A DNA stretch of 64,000 bases from Ktedonobacter robiniae (lineage in GTDB: Bacteria > Chloroflexota > Ktedonobacteria > Ktedonobacterales > Ktedonobacteraceae). The stretch spans positions 2,108,001-2,172,000 of the forward strand of contig NZ_BNJG01000002.1 of NCBI RefSeq assembly GCF_016587375.1. Reading direction: 5' to 3'. The translations under genes and the position numbers were made by a program. Within the stretch, counting starts at the first letter, position 1. Each line of letters starts with the position of its first letter. Positions 1-8,978 of this stretch are shown piece by piece. The notes below the pieces were generated by a model that was not told the DNA's origin, did no database searches, and worked only from the letters and a program-made list of their open reading frames with translations.

Positions 1-666
1 GATATGATAGGATTTTTCTTGGATACAGGCATAGTTTTCTCCTTTTCTGGAAATGAGTTCTGTGTCTGCTAAGGACATCCTATGCCTGTAGTATCATCTC
101 AAATGCCCATCTTTGAACAGGTTGGGCTTTACACAACAATCGGTATGGCGTCGTATCCGGTGTAGCCCTACTTCCTGTGCAATTGCTCAGGGAAGCAAAG
201 CGATTCTCTTGATACTTGAGTAACGACACTTCAACCAATCACCTGAGTACAGCCTAGAAGGTCTCGGGTGTTGCAATACTATTGCATCTCTTTCACACGA
301 GTACCGTTGATCTGGTGTCTAACAACTCGCGTTTTCTCCGCGTGAGCTCTACACTTCTTTTAGTTCTGCCTGCGGCTCTCAACTAGCCCAGGAAGGAAAT
401 GGTATGATTCCCCTGCATCTGAATCCATGCGAGAGCGAGGTGAAGCACTCCTATGACGAGCAGGCCTATGAATCCATAGAGCAGGCCGTTGCTCAGTGAG
501 CGGCGAATATTTACATTCTTTGCTCAACCACGTCATTATCCGATTTTCGTTCACACAAAGATCTGATTTACAGTCTACTTTAGCGAACGTTGCTTAGCCG
601 TTGCTCGATGTGTTCCGCGATTCTTTGCCGACCAGTGGTTTCAGAACGCTAATCAGCAATGCTCTA
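1..666. other. Region without a supported gene
   Basis: I see no convincing gene here. An 11-bp inverted repeat (TACAGGCATAG at 24-34, CTATGCCTGTA at 80-90) is the only clear structure. On the minus strand around 383-523 a short open stretch encodes a hydrophobic segment, but it has no standard start codon and no ribosome binding site. It may be a relic of the C-terminus of a membrane protein. Confidence 0.4.
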
Positions 667-1728
667 CTAATTGGCAAATCTTTTATCGAGCCAGAGATCT
701 GGAGAGGCTTTGGCGTGGCTCCAGAGTACGCGTTCATCAAGGCGACGCGTCAGACGGTATGCAACCGGTCGCCATCCCTGGCGCATCCACATGCGGGAGG
801 AGAGCAGATTGGTGGCACGCCAGTCGGTGAAGCAGAAAGCGTAGCCAGTGGCATAGTCATCAGCCAGGCCGTGGGCTGTCAGGATGCGACCTATACCCTG
901 TCCCTGTTCCTCTTCTCGCGTCGCGGCAAAGCCCAGGAAGCTGCATTTTTCTGGGAGCACCATGTTGCCGATGCCACGCGGCGGTTGAGCAGGCAAGTAG
1001 ACCTGAATGCTGACGAGTTGCCCATTGCACAGGGCGAGCCATATCTTCCATTCTGGATTTTCAAGCTGTTCCAGCGCCTCCTGCCGGGTCTCTTCTCTAT
1101 CATAGGACATGACTATTGAGTAGACGGGTGAGCGAGATTGATGGAATGAGATCACATCATCCAGCTGCGTAGAGATGTCCAGGTCGGCAGGACTGGCACG
1201 GCGAATCTCCAGCGTAGGATCAGTGGGAACATCAAACGAGGAGGCTGGCGCCGTTTCACGTAGGCCATAGACATGCTCTTTGCCAAAGCTGAGATTAAAC
1301 CAGGCATCGATAGCAGCCTGATCTGAGGCAGGGATATTGGTAACGTGGTAGAGGCATCCCAGGGCAACCCAGGTCGGGGAGAGAGCTGCGTAGAGATCGC
1401 GGTAGAGTTCTGCGCTATAGGAGCGATCAAGAGCATGGCCGGCATATTCAACCCAGACGCTGCGGCCCCACATCTCATTAATCTTCGGCACACCAATCAG
1501 GTAGCCGGCCATTTTTCCGTCCTGCCGAGCTACTACACCGCCTGCGCTAATACCGTTGACAGTTGACGCTTTCCAGGTTTGTTCAAGTTCAAGACGAGCC
1601 TCTGAGGGACGGCTAAAACGCTCAGGGAAAGCAGGCTCGTGAACACGGTCGCCCTGGTGGCGGCGCGCAAGCAATTCAGAAGCCTCTTCAATATCAGCCT
1701 CGCTAAATGGGGTAATCTTTGTATGCAT
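667..1728 (-). CDS. GNAT family N-acetyltransferase with two tandem GNAT folds
   Basis: The product is about 353 residues, roughly twice the length of a single GNAT domain. The C-terminal half carries a recognisable acetyl-CoA binding motif A (EEQGQGIGRIL, near residues 274-283) followed by a region with the usual beta-bulge pattern. The N-terminal half (from ITPFSEADIEEASELL) looks like a second, degenerate GNAT copy. The start at 1728 is chosen because an AAGGAG ribosome binding site lies 8-9 bases upstream. The frame stays open for a further 156 codons upstream (to 2196) and includes a very hydrophobic stretch, but no good ribosome binding site was found for that longer form. The acetyl acceptor cannot be inferred. 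Confidence 0.8.
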   Translation of the reverse strand: MHTKITPFSEADIEEASELLARRHQGDRVHEPAFPERFSRPSEARLELEQTWKASTVNGISAGGVVARQDGKMAGYLIGVPKINEMWGRSVWVEYAGHALDRSYSAELYRDLYAALSPTWVALGCLYHVTNIPASDQAAIDAWFNLSFGKEHVYGLRETAPASSFDVPTDPTLEIRRASPADLDISTQLDDVISFHQSRSPVYSIVMSYDREETRQEALEQLENPEWKIWLALCNGQLVSIQVYLPAQPPRGIGNMVLPEKCSFLGFAATREEEQGQGIGRILTAHGLADDYATGYAFCFTDWRATNLLSSRMWMRQGWRPVAYRLTRRLDERVLWSHAKASPDLWLDKRFAN

Positions 1729-2084
1729 GAGGCATACTCCTTTCTGTGAATGATGGGTATAGTATAACGTATTTGCCCGAATACCAAACACCCCTGACCG
1801 TCTGATATTCTTTGTGCTTTGCAACGTAATTGCCTCCGTATTGACATCCACGAGTGGGATAGTGAAAGCGGTCGATGCATTGGTTGTGCGATGGAGCAGC
1901 CGGTGCGCAACATACCAACACAAACCGACACAGAGACCCATTATCAGAAGAAGGATGAGAAGAAGAACACATATGAGTAGCGCCAACATGATCAATTCTT
2001 TCGCAATGACGCACACTTCTGTCGTGAGGGTGCGGTTCATCGTTTTGCAGGCACAAAAAGATGAACCGCACCCATTACATGGTC
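1729..2084. other. Intergenic region with an in-frame hydrophobic open stretch
   Basis: This gap separates the GNAT gene from nadR. The GNAT frame is open through it and would encode a strongly hydrophobic helix (around LIMLALLICVLLL, then GLCVGLCWYV). A membrane-anchored long form is conceivable but unsupported by a start signal. No other feature is visible. Confidence 0.3.
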
Positions 2085-3050
2085 TTACGCCTGAAGGAGG
2101 CCTTCTACAGCTCGAATAGCTTTCGCGAACCGTGCATCCCAGCTTCCGCTGATCATGATATATGGGCGATTGCGCTGCTCCAGTGCCTGTAGACACCGAT
2201 CGAGAAACTCTTGCCTCTGGTCCGAGAAAAAACGTTGGTTGTCGTCTACCCAGGGGACATCAATATCTGTGACTAGGTAGAGATCATAGTTCATAGCGTC
2301 CGCGGCCTCGTAGAGCCAGGAGGGGCAGGTGCCAAAGAGTGCGTTACTCCAGACAGTTGTCGTGAGCAGATCTGTATCACAGAAGAGCACGCGATTGGCC
2401 TGTCGCGCCAGTGCTTGTGTAGAAGCACGGTGCCCATGCGCGATTCTTGCAATGTCTTCGAGGTCGTCACACCTGCCGTTTTTGAAATCCAGCAGGCCGC
2501 GAGCGTATTCCTCGACGAAAACCGTCTGGAAATGGCGTGCCAGGTCGATGGTCAGGGTGGATTTGCCGGTTGATTCGGGACCGTATATACAGACGCGTTT
2601 GACATAATGCGGGCGCACAACTGGCGGAATGTATTGCCAGTATTGCAGCGGATTGGAGCGGAGACGCGTTGCTGAGATAGGGACAAGTGTGCGTGGGTGG
2701 TTGACTGGAATATACTCCATACCCAGGAGTTTAGCTAACTTCCAGCCATAGTCTTCGGATGCGAAAATAAAGTCAGGAATGTAGGGGAGGGCCGCGCGCA
2801 GTGTCTGTTCCCAGATCTGCCAGTACCGTGGATCTGTTTCCTCTGGATTCTCGTCATTGACGCGAATCACATGCGCCCGGGGGGCCATTTCTTTGATCCA
2901 GGCCACGCGCAGTTCCCCGTCGATCTCGTCAGTGGGTCGTGTTCCCACTACTAGTAATAAGTCATCGACATAGTTTTGCGCGAAATCGATCAGATATTGA
3001 TGGCCGAGGTGTGGTGGAATAAAGCGGCCAAGCACAAGACCCGTAGTCAT
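2085..3050 (-). CDS. nadR: NadR-type bifunctional NMN adenylyltransferase / ribosylnicotinamide kinase
   Basis: This 321-residue cytoplasmic enzyme would phosphorylate nicotinamide riboside to NMN and adenylate NMN to NAD. The N-terminal nucleotidyltransferase domain has the adenylyltransferase signature GRFIPPHLGH (residues ~8-17) and a downstream ISATRLR motif (~125-131). The C-terminal kinase domain opens with a Walker A loop GPESTGKS (~157-164). It lacks the helix-turn-helix domain of enterobacterial NadR, so it is an enzyme and not a repressor. Start 3050 has an AAGGAG site upstream, and its ATG overlaps the pnuC stop as ATGA, indicating translational coupling. Together with pnuC it forms a nicotinamide riboside uptake and salvage operon. 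Confidence 0.93.
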   Translation of the reverse strand: MTTGLVLGRFIPPHLGHQYLIDFAQNYVDDLLLVVGTRPTDEIDGELRVAWIKEMAPRAHVIRVNDENPEETDPRYWQIWEQTLRAALPYIPDFIFASEDYGWKLAKLLGMEYIPVNHPRTLVPISATRLRSNPLQYWQYIPPVVRPHYVKRVCIYGPESTGKSTLTIDLARHFQTVFVEEYARGLLDFKNGRCDDLEDIARIAHGHRASTQALARQANRVLFCDTDLLTTTVWSNALFGTCPSWLYEAADAMNYDLYLVTDIDVPWVDDNQRFFSDQRQEFLDRCLQALEQRNRPYIMISGSWDARFAKAIRAVEGLLQA

Positions 3051-3727
3051 GCGTATGCTCTCCTTGATTGCAGCCACGCGTGTATCCCAAAAAGGCACAT
3101 GACCAGAAAAGTCACGTAGACCACGCCTGTCAGATAGAGTCGCTCGTAGATATAAAGCGGGATATAGATGAGATCAGCCAGAATCCAGCCGTACCAATTC
3201 TCCAGAAATTTTTTGTTTAACATATATTGTGCCACAAGACTGAGCACAGTAGTCAGCGCATCCCAGAATGGGGCTGAATCCTGCAGTGTTTGCAGATAAA
3301 AGGTCAGGCTGGTGGTAGCAATCCCCGTGATGAGCACAAACACCAGAAGTTCGAGCGGGGAGATATTAGAAACGCGCAAAGAGGTCTTATTCTTGCCCCC
3401 ATGTAGCCAGAGATACCAGCCTTGCAGGCCTAGCAGGACGTAGAGTACCTGCAAGCCCATATCGGCAAAGAGTCCAGCTTGCCAGAAGAGGACGAAGAAA
3501 AAGATATCATTGGCAATCCCGATAGGGAAATTCCAGATATTTTCCACTACCGTTAACCAGACTGAGAGAGCGCCAGTAATAAAGCCGAGGTCTTCCGTCA
3601 GCGTGAAAGGAATAACCTGCAACCATGAGCCCACCAGCAGCGCGAGTGAGCCGCAGGTGAACAGAGTAAGAAAGACTATCGTTCTTATTTTCACAAAGCA
3701 TCCTACTGCCCGCTTTGCGCGCGACAT
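3047..3727 (-). CDS. pnuC: Nicotinamide riboside transporter PnuC
   Basis: The 226-residue protein has about seven hydrophobic helices and the PnuC-family pattern, including a WNFPIGIANDIFFF helix, a WYLWLHGG loop and a conserved ENWYGWILADLIYIPLY segment. It would facilitate entry of nicotinamide riboside, which the neighbouring NadR then traps by phosphorylation. Its stop codon overlaps the nadR start. The assigned ATG has only a weak ribosome binding site, so the exact start is less certain than the gene itself. An extended -10 promoter sequence lies about 35 bases upstream. Confidence 0.92.
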   Translation of the reverse strand: MSRAKRAVGCFVKIRTIVFLTLFTCGSLALLVGSWLQVIPFTLTEDLGFITGALSVWLTVVENIWNFPIGIANDIFFFVLFWQAGLFADMGLQVLYVLLGLQGWYLWLHGGKNKTSLRVSNISPLELLVFVLITGIATTSLTFYLQTLQDSAPFWDALTTVLSLVAQYMLNKKFLENWYGWILADLIYIPLYIYERLYLTGVVYVTFLVMCLFGIHAWLQSRRAYA

Positions 3728-3760
3728 GCGTGAGGCATAGTAATGGATCAGTTACGAGCA

Positions 3761-3769
3761 AGTATACCA
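3761..3769 (-). promoter_or_regulatory. Candidate extended -10 promoter for pnuC-nadR
   Basis: On the minus strand the sequence reads TGG followed by TATACT, an extended -10 element. It sits about 35 bases ahead of the pnuC start. No convincing -35 hexamer is present at the usual spacing, which fits an extended -10 promoter. Prediction by eye only. Confidence 0.35.
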
Positions 3770-3968
3770 TATTCAGCACTCGCTTCCCTGCTTTGGGAGC
3801 CAATCGGGTATGCGTCACGTTTTTGCAACCCCCAAAGGGGGCGCGGTGGTGCCTCTCGTTCCATAGGCACCACGTTGACGGCGCCGTTTCACGAGGTACC
3901 GCCAAACAGAGGCGCCACGTTGACGGCGCGCCGATTCATCACTCGGGGGCCAATCAACCTTTCATGCG

Positions 3969-4160
3969 TCAAGTTCCCTGGGCAACACGCCTTTTTGGCC
4001 TTTTTTGGGTGTGACGTTGGGGGGACATAGACGCATATGGGGTGGACATCGCATCAGCACTGAGAATGCGGTTTGTGACCAGGGCTGGATGCAGCAGGGC
4101 AACTGCAACACTGATCTCATTCTCACGGCTTTCCACGGCGCGTTGCGCCAGCACAGGAGC
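3969..4160 (-). pseudogene. Relic of an ISAs1-type DDE transposase
   Basis: A short minus-strand stretch reads AQRAVESRENEISVAVALL then LVTNRILSADAM. It resembles the catalytic core of ISAs1-like transposases, in which the chain (V/L)AQ..VESKENEI is followed by a DA(M/L) catalytic aspartate. Nothing recognisable as the rest of the transposase surrounds it, and the downstream sequence turns into proline/cysteine-rich nonsense. I read it as a decayed fragment. The resemblance is from memory of family patterns. Confidence 0.45.
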
Positions 4161-4210
4161 GAATCGATACCTCTGCGTTTGCTGTCACTTTTGCTGTCAC
4201 CGATGCGCTT

Positions 4211-4240
4211 CCAAAAAAATAAAACGCCCTTAGGAGCGTC
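4211..4240 (-). terminator. Possible intrinsic terminator, minus strand
   Basis: On the minus strand an ACGCTCC/GGGCGT stem is followed by a T-rich run (TTTTATTTTTTT). It would stop leftward transcription. The stem is short and imperfect. Confidence 0.35.
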
Positions 4241-4510
4241 TAGAAGCAGCATGAGAGCATCATCCTCATAAAAGAGCTGCTGATGGAGAGATCCGCCGGC
4301 GCCTCCCCGTCCTTTTTCGCCGCTGTCCGTCAGAGCGCTTCCCGTGCGGCGTGAGAGGAATCGTCGTTCATCGGCGGACATCGTAATCCGCTGGCGTCCG
4401 GCGGCTTTGCCGTCAATTTGCCGTCAAAATTGCTGAGGTGAGGTATGTTTTCCCTGAGTTTCCGATGAGGCATCCAGGTGGTTACCAGTGAGTACGATCA
4501 TACGCGTGAA

Positions 4511-4602
4511 CCAATAGAGGGAACTATTGGGAGATAGTTTATCCGCCACTTATCCGCCATAACCGCCATTAATTCCGCCACTTATCCGCCATCAATCCGC
4601 TA
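4511..4602. repeat. Palindrome plus short CCGCCA-type repeats
   Basis: CCAATAG and CTATTGG form a 7-bp-arm palindrome at 4511-4530. It is followed from 4539 by at least five close copies of a unit of about 11 bases (TTATCCGCCAC/T and shorter variants). Spacing is irregular in the middle. The array resembles iterons or a binding-site cluster, but no replication gene is nearby. Confidence 0.6.
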
Positions 4603-4770
4603 CCCGATCTGTCTCTTTGATTTGTTAGCGCACTGCTCGTACCCTGTTTGTATGAGGAGGAAGAGATGAGCACGAAATCTGTTGATAACCATCTTCGCTT
4701 GCCGTATGCGGCCCACGACCTGTTCCTCTTGCTTGCTCAATTCGATTGGAGGCTTCCATATTGTTGGCTG
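4600..4770 (-). pseudogene. N-terminal fragment of an IS1182-like transposase
   Basis: The start MQPTIWKPPIELSKQEEQVV with the following GRIRQAK matches the beginning of the intact transposase at 43130 (MRPPLWHPPMACSFAEQTII). A good ribosome binding site (AAGGAG) precedes the ATG at 4770. After about 27 residues the similarity fades and the frame stops, so only the 5' end of the gene remains. Confidence 0.55.
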
Positions 4771-4806
4771 CATTTCCTTGCTCCTTACCGTTTCCTTGAT
4801 AACGAC

Positions 4807-4836
4807 CATAAATAACAAATATTTATGTTATTTATG
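4807..4836. promoter_or_regulatory. Palindromic operator candidate upstream of the MarR/GbsR gene
   Basis: A perfect 10-bp inverted repeat, CATAAATAAC and GTTATTTATG, has a 10-bp AT-rich spacer, so the half-site centres are 20 bp (two helical turns) apart. It lies 136 bases ahead of the regulator start. That geometry fits binding of a dimeric winged-helix repressor, most simply autoregulation by the downstream gene. Confidence 0.5.
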
Positions 4837-4971
4837 TTATCATATGCAGGAGGGAGATTATTCCAGATCAGAGAACTGGAACGCTCCGTCTAGAAGTGGG
4901 CTCTACCTGCTTGAGGTGAAGAAAAGTATCTCCAAGAAAAGAGAAAAATTGAGGAAAGGTATTTCGTTCGT

Positions 4972-5457
4972 ATGAATAAGGATGAGCAGTTGCAGTATGC
5001 AGACCACATCAGACATTTTTACACCCTGCGGTACGGTTTTCCTCCCATGGTCGGTCGGCTGCTCGGCTATCTCTTCGTCTGTGTTCCCGAGAAGCAGTCA
5101 ATGAACGAGCTTGCTGATGCGCTCATGGCGAGCCGCAGTGCCATTGCGGGTGCGGTCCAAACGCTGGAGAATTACCACCTTGTCAACCGAACTCGCGCTG
5201 CTGGCCAACGAAGCGATTCAATCAGTCTCAATCCAACTGGTATTGAGGGGAAAGGATTTGACGTGACCGTTTACCAAGAGCAGGCCGCTTTGTTCCGAGA
5301 AGGTCTGAATGCTTTGAAGGACGAAGGGCCAGATCCGCGCATCTCTCTGTTAGAAGAAGCCGCTGCATTGGCCGAATTCTTGGCCGAGCAAATACCCGCC
5401 CTCCATCAAGAGTGGGATAAACGGCGTGATGCGCTCCGACGTAATCGCGAGCTGTGA
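4972..5457 (+). CDS. MarR/GbsR-family transcriptional regulator
   Basis: This 161-residue protein has a winged helix-turn-helix in its first half (MNELADALMASRSAIAGAVQ as recognition region, then a wing around TRAAGQRSDSI). Its C-terminal half is helical and acidic, as in the GbsR-like subgroup of MarR proteins. A purine-rich GAGGAAAGG element precedes the ATG. The alpha/beta hydrolase gene starts 28 bases downstream on the same strand, so the pair probably forms an operon controlled through the palindrome at 4807-4836. The ligand is unknown. Confidence 0.8.
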   Translation: MNKDEQLQYADHIRHFYTLRYGFPPMVGRLLGYLFVCVPEKQSMNELADALMASRSAIAGAVQTLENYHLVNRTRAAGQRSDSISLNPTGIEGKGFDVTVYQEQAALFREGLNALKDEGPDPRISLLEEAAALAEFLAEQIPALHQEWDKRRDALRRNREL

Positions 5458-5485
5458 AACGAGCAAAGATGGTGTTCAATAGGGG

Positions 5486-6475
5486 ATGATCATGCTGAAA
5501 AAGAAGTCGAAAAAAGCTATGGGTGTTGAGGAATACGTCCTGATCAACGGAATTCATCAGTATCTGTTTCATTCTGGGACAACCGATGAAAATCCAGTCC
5601 TGCTGTTTTTGCACGGTGGACCTGGAAGTGCAGCGTCCCTGTTTGCACACGCTTTTCAAGACAAATGGGAAGAGTTGTTTACCGTGATCCATTGGGACCA
5701 ACGGGGGACGGGAAAAACGCTGACGAAGAATCCGGAGAACTATCCGACTCTTGATATGCTCTTCCAGGATGTCTTGGAAATTATTCACTATCTCAAGAGC
5801 AGATATCACAAACAGAAGATTGTTCTCCTTGGTCATTCCTGGGGAAGTGTTTTAGGGAGCCTTTTTATCAAAGGCCATCCAGAAGAGGTCGCGTATTATA
5901 TTGGTGTAGGACAAGTGGTGAATAAACTGGCAAGCGAGCGCCTCAGCTATGCAAAAGTGAAGGAGGTCATTGTCCAGGCAAACGATCAGAGCGCTCTGAA
6001 AAAGCTTGAGGCTCTCGGTGACTATCCCGGAGAGCAATTCGATACGCAATGGCTGAAGAAATCGCTCCAACTCCGCAAACTGCAAGGGAAATATCATCTG
6101 ACTATGAAGTCGAATGTCTCCCCGTTGAAAACACTGTTGACCAGTCCTCTTTTTCAATTCTCCGACCTCTCTGCATTGATAAAAGGGAATAAAGCAAATA
6201 AAGAACTGATGAACTTTTTAGGAAGATTTGATGTAAATGCAGATCCGGCAGAATACAAAGTTCCTCTCTATTACATTGTCGGCGAACATGATTGGCAGAC
6301 GCCCGTTGCTCTTACCCAAGACTATGTTCAGAGAATCGAGGCTCCAGAAAAAAAGATCTACATCATCCCGAATGCTGGACATATGACCATGGTTGACCAA
6401 CCTGTCTTGTTTCTGAGCATCCTCCGAGACATTAAAAACAGACAGGAGAATGGGAAAGAAACAGAACAGGAATAG
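5486..6475 (+). CDS. Alpha/beta hydrolase, prolyl-iminopeptidase-like
   Basis: The 329-residue protein has the order expected of the proline iminopeptidase branch of alpha/beta hydrolases. The oxyanion segment is FLHGGPGSAAS (~40-50), followed by DQRGTGKT (~71-78), the nucleophile elbow GHSWGS (~114-119), an acid region around VGEHDWQTP and a catalytic histidine in NAGHMTM near the C-terminus. A helical cap domain lies between the elbow and the acid. It has no signal peptide and is probably cytoplasmic. Two ATG codons (5486 and 5492) are possible starts. Its place behind the MarR-like gene suggests substrate-induced expression, but the substrate cannot be read from the sequence. Confidence 0.85.
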   Translation: MIMLKKKSKKAMGVEEYVLINGIHQYLFHSGTTDENPVLLFLHGGPGSAASLFAHAFQDKWEELFTVIHWDQRGTGKTLTKNPENYPTLDMLFQDVLEIIHYLKSRYHKQKIVLLGHSWGSVLGSLFIKGHPEEVAYYIGVGQVVNKLASERLSYAKVKEVIVQANDQSALKKLEALGDYPGEQFDTQWLKKSLQLRKLQGKYHLTMKSNVSPLKTLLTSPLFQFSDLSALIKGNKANKELMNFLGRFDVNADPAEYKVPLYYIVGEHDWQTPVALTQDYVQRIEAPEKKIYIIPNAGHMTMVDQPVLFLSILRDIKNRQENGKETEQE

Positions 6476-6523
6476 GAGATGGATTACTTCACTTTCGTCG
6501 TTTGAAAGAGATGGAATTGAACC

Positions 6524-6570
6524 CAGCGCATCCAACTAGGAGCATACCGTTTTCCGGTTTGGATGCGCTG
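6524..6570. terminator. Hairpin after the hydrolase gene
   Basis: A perfect 12-bp inverted repeat (CAGCGCATCCAA and TTGGATGCGCTG) encloses a 23-base loop about 50 bases past the hydrolase stop. No T-tract follows on the plus strand, so it may be an RNA-stabilising hairpin and not a true intrinsic terminator. Confidence 0.4.
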
Positions 6571-6743
6571 ATCCCTAAAGAGCCTTGCATGTGCTGCGTC
6601 TACTAATCTCTGCTTAGAGCTCAGAAGCGATTATTTTAATGGGTATCCTGAGCCTCCTCCATTTCTCGACCGGTCCTCTAGAACATGACGTTTTTTTGAG
6701 ATAGAATATGTGAAGACGGGAAACTAAAAATTTTGGAGGAGAC

Positions 6744-7115
6744 ATGATCGATTTTCAGCAGGGATTTGTAAAGTTGGCTCCGATTAATCCAGAGCAAATT
6801 ATGCCCCTTCTTTCACCCATGATAGTGGATAATGAGAGTATTGTTGCTGCGTTCAGGACAGTTCGTGATTCAGTTGTTTTTACTGATAAACGAATCATTG
6901 CTATTAATGTGCAGGGGATAACGGGAAAAAAGACAGCTTATACCTCTTTACCTTATAGTAAGGTGCAGGCATTTTCAATTGAAACTGCTGGTGTCCTGGA
7001 TCGAGATTGCGAAATAGAATTGTATTTTAGTGCCCTTGGCAAAGTGAAATTTGAAATCAAAGGAAATTTTAACATCGTTCATTTTAATAAGATACTTAGT
7101 CAGTACGTTTTATAG
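6744..7115 (+). CDS. Small PH-domain (bPH-type) protein
   Basis: The 123-residue protein matches the bacterial pleckstrin-homology fold of the YvbH/DUF1696 type. Features are an early helical segment, SVVFTDKRIIAINVQG (strand-turn-strand with the typical TDKR motif, ~50-65), TSLPYSKVQAFSIET, and a final beta segment ending in a helix. It has no signal peptide or membrane helix. The gene stands alone, with a GGAGGAG site just before the ATG. The role of these proteins is generally unknown. Confidence 0.8.
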   Translation: MIDFQQGFVKLAPINPEQIMPLLSPMIVDNESIVAAFRTVRDSVVFTDKRIIAINVQGITGKKTAYTSLPYSKVQAFSIETAGVLDRDCEIELYFSALGKVKFEIKGNFNIVHFNKILSQYVL

Positions 7116-7180
7116 GACGATTTTTTTGACGCATATAGTCTGTATATGAGCATTTACATGTTATAGTACCCTGCTTGGTG

Positions 7181-7756
7181 ATGTGCATTGAGCGAGAATG
7201 GTTGTTCAAGGACGTTCAGATTGTTGCCTTGCCCACCTTTCTTCTTGTCGCTCTCGCAACGGCACCGGATGTCCTCCACGCGCTGCTCTGGTGGAGTATT
7301 GCTGTGCTCGGTATTTCTCTCGTTCCGCTCCTCTTTATCTGGCAGGGAGTACGTCGAGGATGCTATAGCGATCACCATGTCAACAAACGCGAGCAACGCC
7401 GGGCTCCACTCCTCTTTGGCCTGGCGTGTATGATGCTTGCTTTCGTCTTGCCGCTGTTCGTGCATGCATCGTCACCCCTTCTCGCAACGGTGACGGCTAC
7501 ACTGGCCGCCGTCGCCGTTGCTGCGGTCATCACCCAGTACTGGAAAATTAGCCTGCATCTGGTCGGGATAGCAGGCGCGGTGACGGTCTGCTGCCTGCTC
7601 TGGGGACCGCTCTGCTTATTCCTGTCATCGCTGGTAGTGCTTGTTGGCTGGGCACGCTGGCGGCTGCACGCGCATACATGGTTCCAGGCTCTGGCTGGAA
7701 CCATCCTGGCCATTAGCGTGATGATCCTCATCTACCGCCTCTTTGGGCTGGTGTGA
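7181..7756 (+). CDS. Multi-pass membrane protein, PAP2-phosphatase-like C-terminal region
   Basis: About 191 residues with five to six hydrophobic helices. The pattern (APDVLHALLWW helix, FIWQGVRRG loop, SDHHVNKREQR, then helices including ITQYWKISLHLVGIAGAV) resembles the membrane domain of PAP2-like proteins. The motif K.S.H near KISLHLVG could correspond to a PAP2 histidine motif. The N-terminus looks shortened: the first residues (MCIEREWLFKD) do not resemble a membrane start and no ribosome binding site precedes the ATG. It may be a 5'-truncated gene. Function is unproven. Confidence 0.5.
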   Translation: MCIEREWLFKDVQIVALPTFLLVALATAPDVLHALLWWSIAVLGISLVPLLFIWQGVRRGCYSDHHVNKREQRRAPLLFGLACMMLAFVLPLFVHASSPLLATVTATLAAVAVAAVITQYWKISLHLVGIAGAVTVCCLLWGPLCLFLSSLVVLVGWARWRLHAHTWFQALAGTILAISVMILIYRLFGLV

Positions 7757-7895
7757 CCCCCTGGCTTGAGCGACGGCTGCGTCACGTCTCCATCATGCAT
7801 TCCTTGCTCCTCAAGGGGTGACTCGAAGATAGGTGCAAAAAAGTACTGAAGCTGGGAACGTGACCCTTGGACACGCATCACACGCTCCGGCACCA

Positions 7896-8602
7896 TTACG
7901 TCGCATTCTCCGGTGACGAAATATGCTTTTGAGCGGTCAAGACGCTTGCCACTATCCTTGGATGCATGAGGGCGAGCGGAGAGCGAAGCATATGGATCAC
8001 CTCCAGGAAGATCAACCATATGGCCTGGTCTGTCGGCAGAAGTGAGATCAAGCGCTCTAGATACCAGCGCGATACCCTTCCAGTCAGGTTCTCTTTGGTC
8101 TCCGGGAGGGCTGCGGCTGTCGCTAATTGCCATGGCGTGGCAATGGCATGGGCCACTTTTCTCTGAAAACGATGAGCGAACCCTTGCTGTCTCCTATATT
8201 TGCCTAAGCAGACATCGAGCATGAGCGCTTCTAAGGCCGCAACGGTCCTGCCTTGTCCGTAGATTGGATTAAAGCAACAGGCCGCATCGCCGAGAACGAG
8301 AAATTGTTCCGGGTACCGCTTTAATTGCTCAAAATGTCGAATGCGATTGGCGGTGCGTCGATACCCGTAAATTGGCGAGATGGGAGTGGCCTCCTTTATT
8401 GTCTCGTAAAGCGTTGCGTCAGGAAGACTACGCGCGAATGCGAGGAATTCGTCCTCCCTAGTTGAGGGATAATCTTTCTTCGTTCCCGCAAGAACCACCA
8501 TCCAGCGGTTGCCCTCGATCGCCATTAACACGCCGCCGCGCTGACTCTGCTGTGTTCCCTGGATCGCAATGAGTTTCCAGTCGTTCCGCTGTTGGTAAAT
8601 GC
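7896..8602 (-). pseudogene. 5'-truncated FAD-dependent oxidoreductase
   Basis: The C-terminal half of an FAD-dependent monooxygenase-like protein is present and is clearly paralogous to the intact gene at 32482-33801. Shared blocks include RGGVLMAIEGNRWMV, the FAD-binding segment GDAACCFNPIYGQGRT and EVIHMLRSPLALMHP. The N-terminal Rossmann half is missing. The coding similarity runs upstream only to about 8600, where a dispersed ~80-bp repeat begins and brings a stop codon into frame. The break therefore coincides with a repeat insertion or a recombination event at that repeat. Confidence 0.8.
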
Positions 8603-8672
8603 TCTACCAAGTGAGCAGATCTGGCCCTCGAACGTGGAACATTGCCCTCAATCTTGAGCACTGGTACATACG
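8594..8672 (-). repeat. ~80-bp dispersed repeat, copy 1
   Basis: The minus strand from CAGTGCTCAAG to TTGGTAGAGCATTTAC matches the plus strand at 11675-11757 almost base for base. This copy abuts the truncated FAD oxidoreductase on one side and a 212-bp repeat on the other. Confidence 0.85.
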
Positions 8673-8875
8673 TTTTCTGGAAAACCGCTCCGCATCAGGC
8701 TTCTTCCATCGATGTCTTGTAAATGAGAGGGAGAGGAAGAGAGGTTCGCATTCGCTCGAAAGAAAGGCAAGTGTCTGATCAGGTCAAGGAAGGTGTCCAT
8801 CTCGCGCGTCACGCGTCTCCGGTGCGCAAGATCCGAGAAGTTTTGTCCTTTCTTCTCTGTTAGACTGTTTTCAAT
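8664..8875 (-). repeat. 212-bp dispersed repeat, copy 1 (inverted)
   Basis: The minus strand here matches the plus strand at 63735-63946 over 212 bases with only scattered differences (for example from ATTGAAAACAG to CGTATGTAC). Neither copy has a supported gene. It may be a miniature element or part of a longer decayed one. Confidence 0.85.
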
Positions 8876-8978
8876 GGAGTGTCCATGGAGTGGACCCCGG
8901 ATGTGAGACAGTACCCATTTCAAAGAGAGAGGGTGTTTGTTTAAACAGGCAGATGACGCCTTTTGCCAGAACAAGGGG

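Noticed and set aside
601..1119. A plus-strand frame opposite the GNAT gene
   Set aside because: It mirrors the conserved acetyltransferase coding strand and has no domain.
3962..4381. A 139-residue hypothetical protein
   Set aside because: Only its middle resembles a transposase; the ends are compositionally odd and no start signal exists, so it is treated as a relic.
4539..4602. CRISPR array
   Set aside because: Units are about 11 bases with irregular spacing and no spacers of constant length; no cas gene is present.
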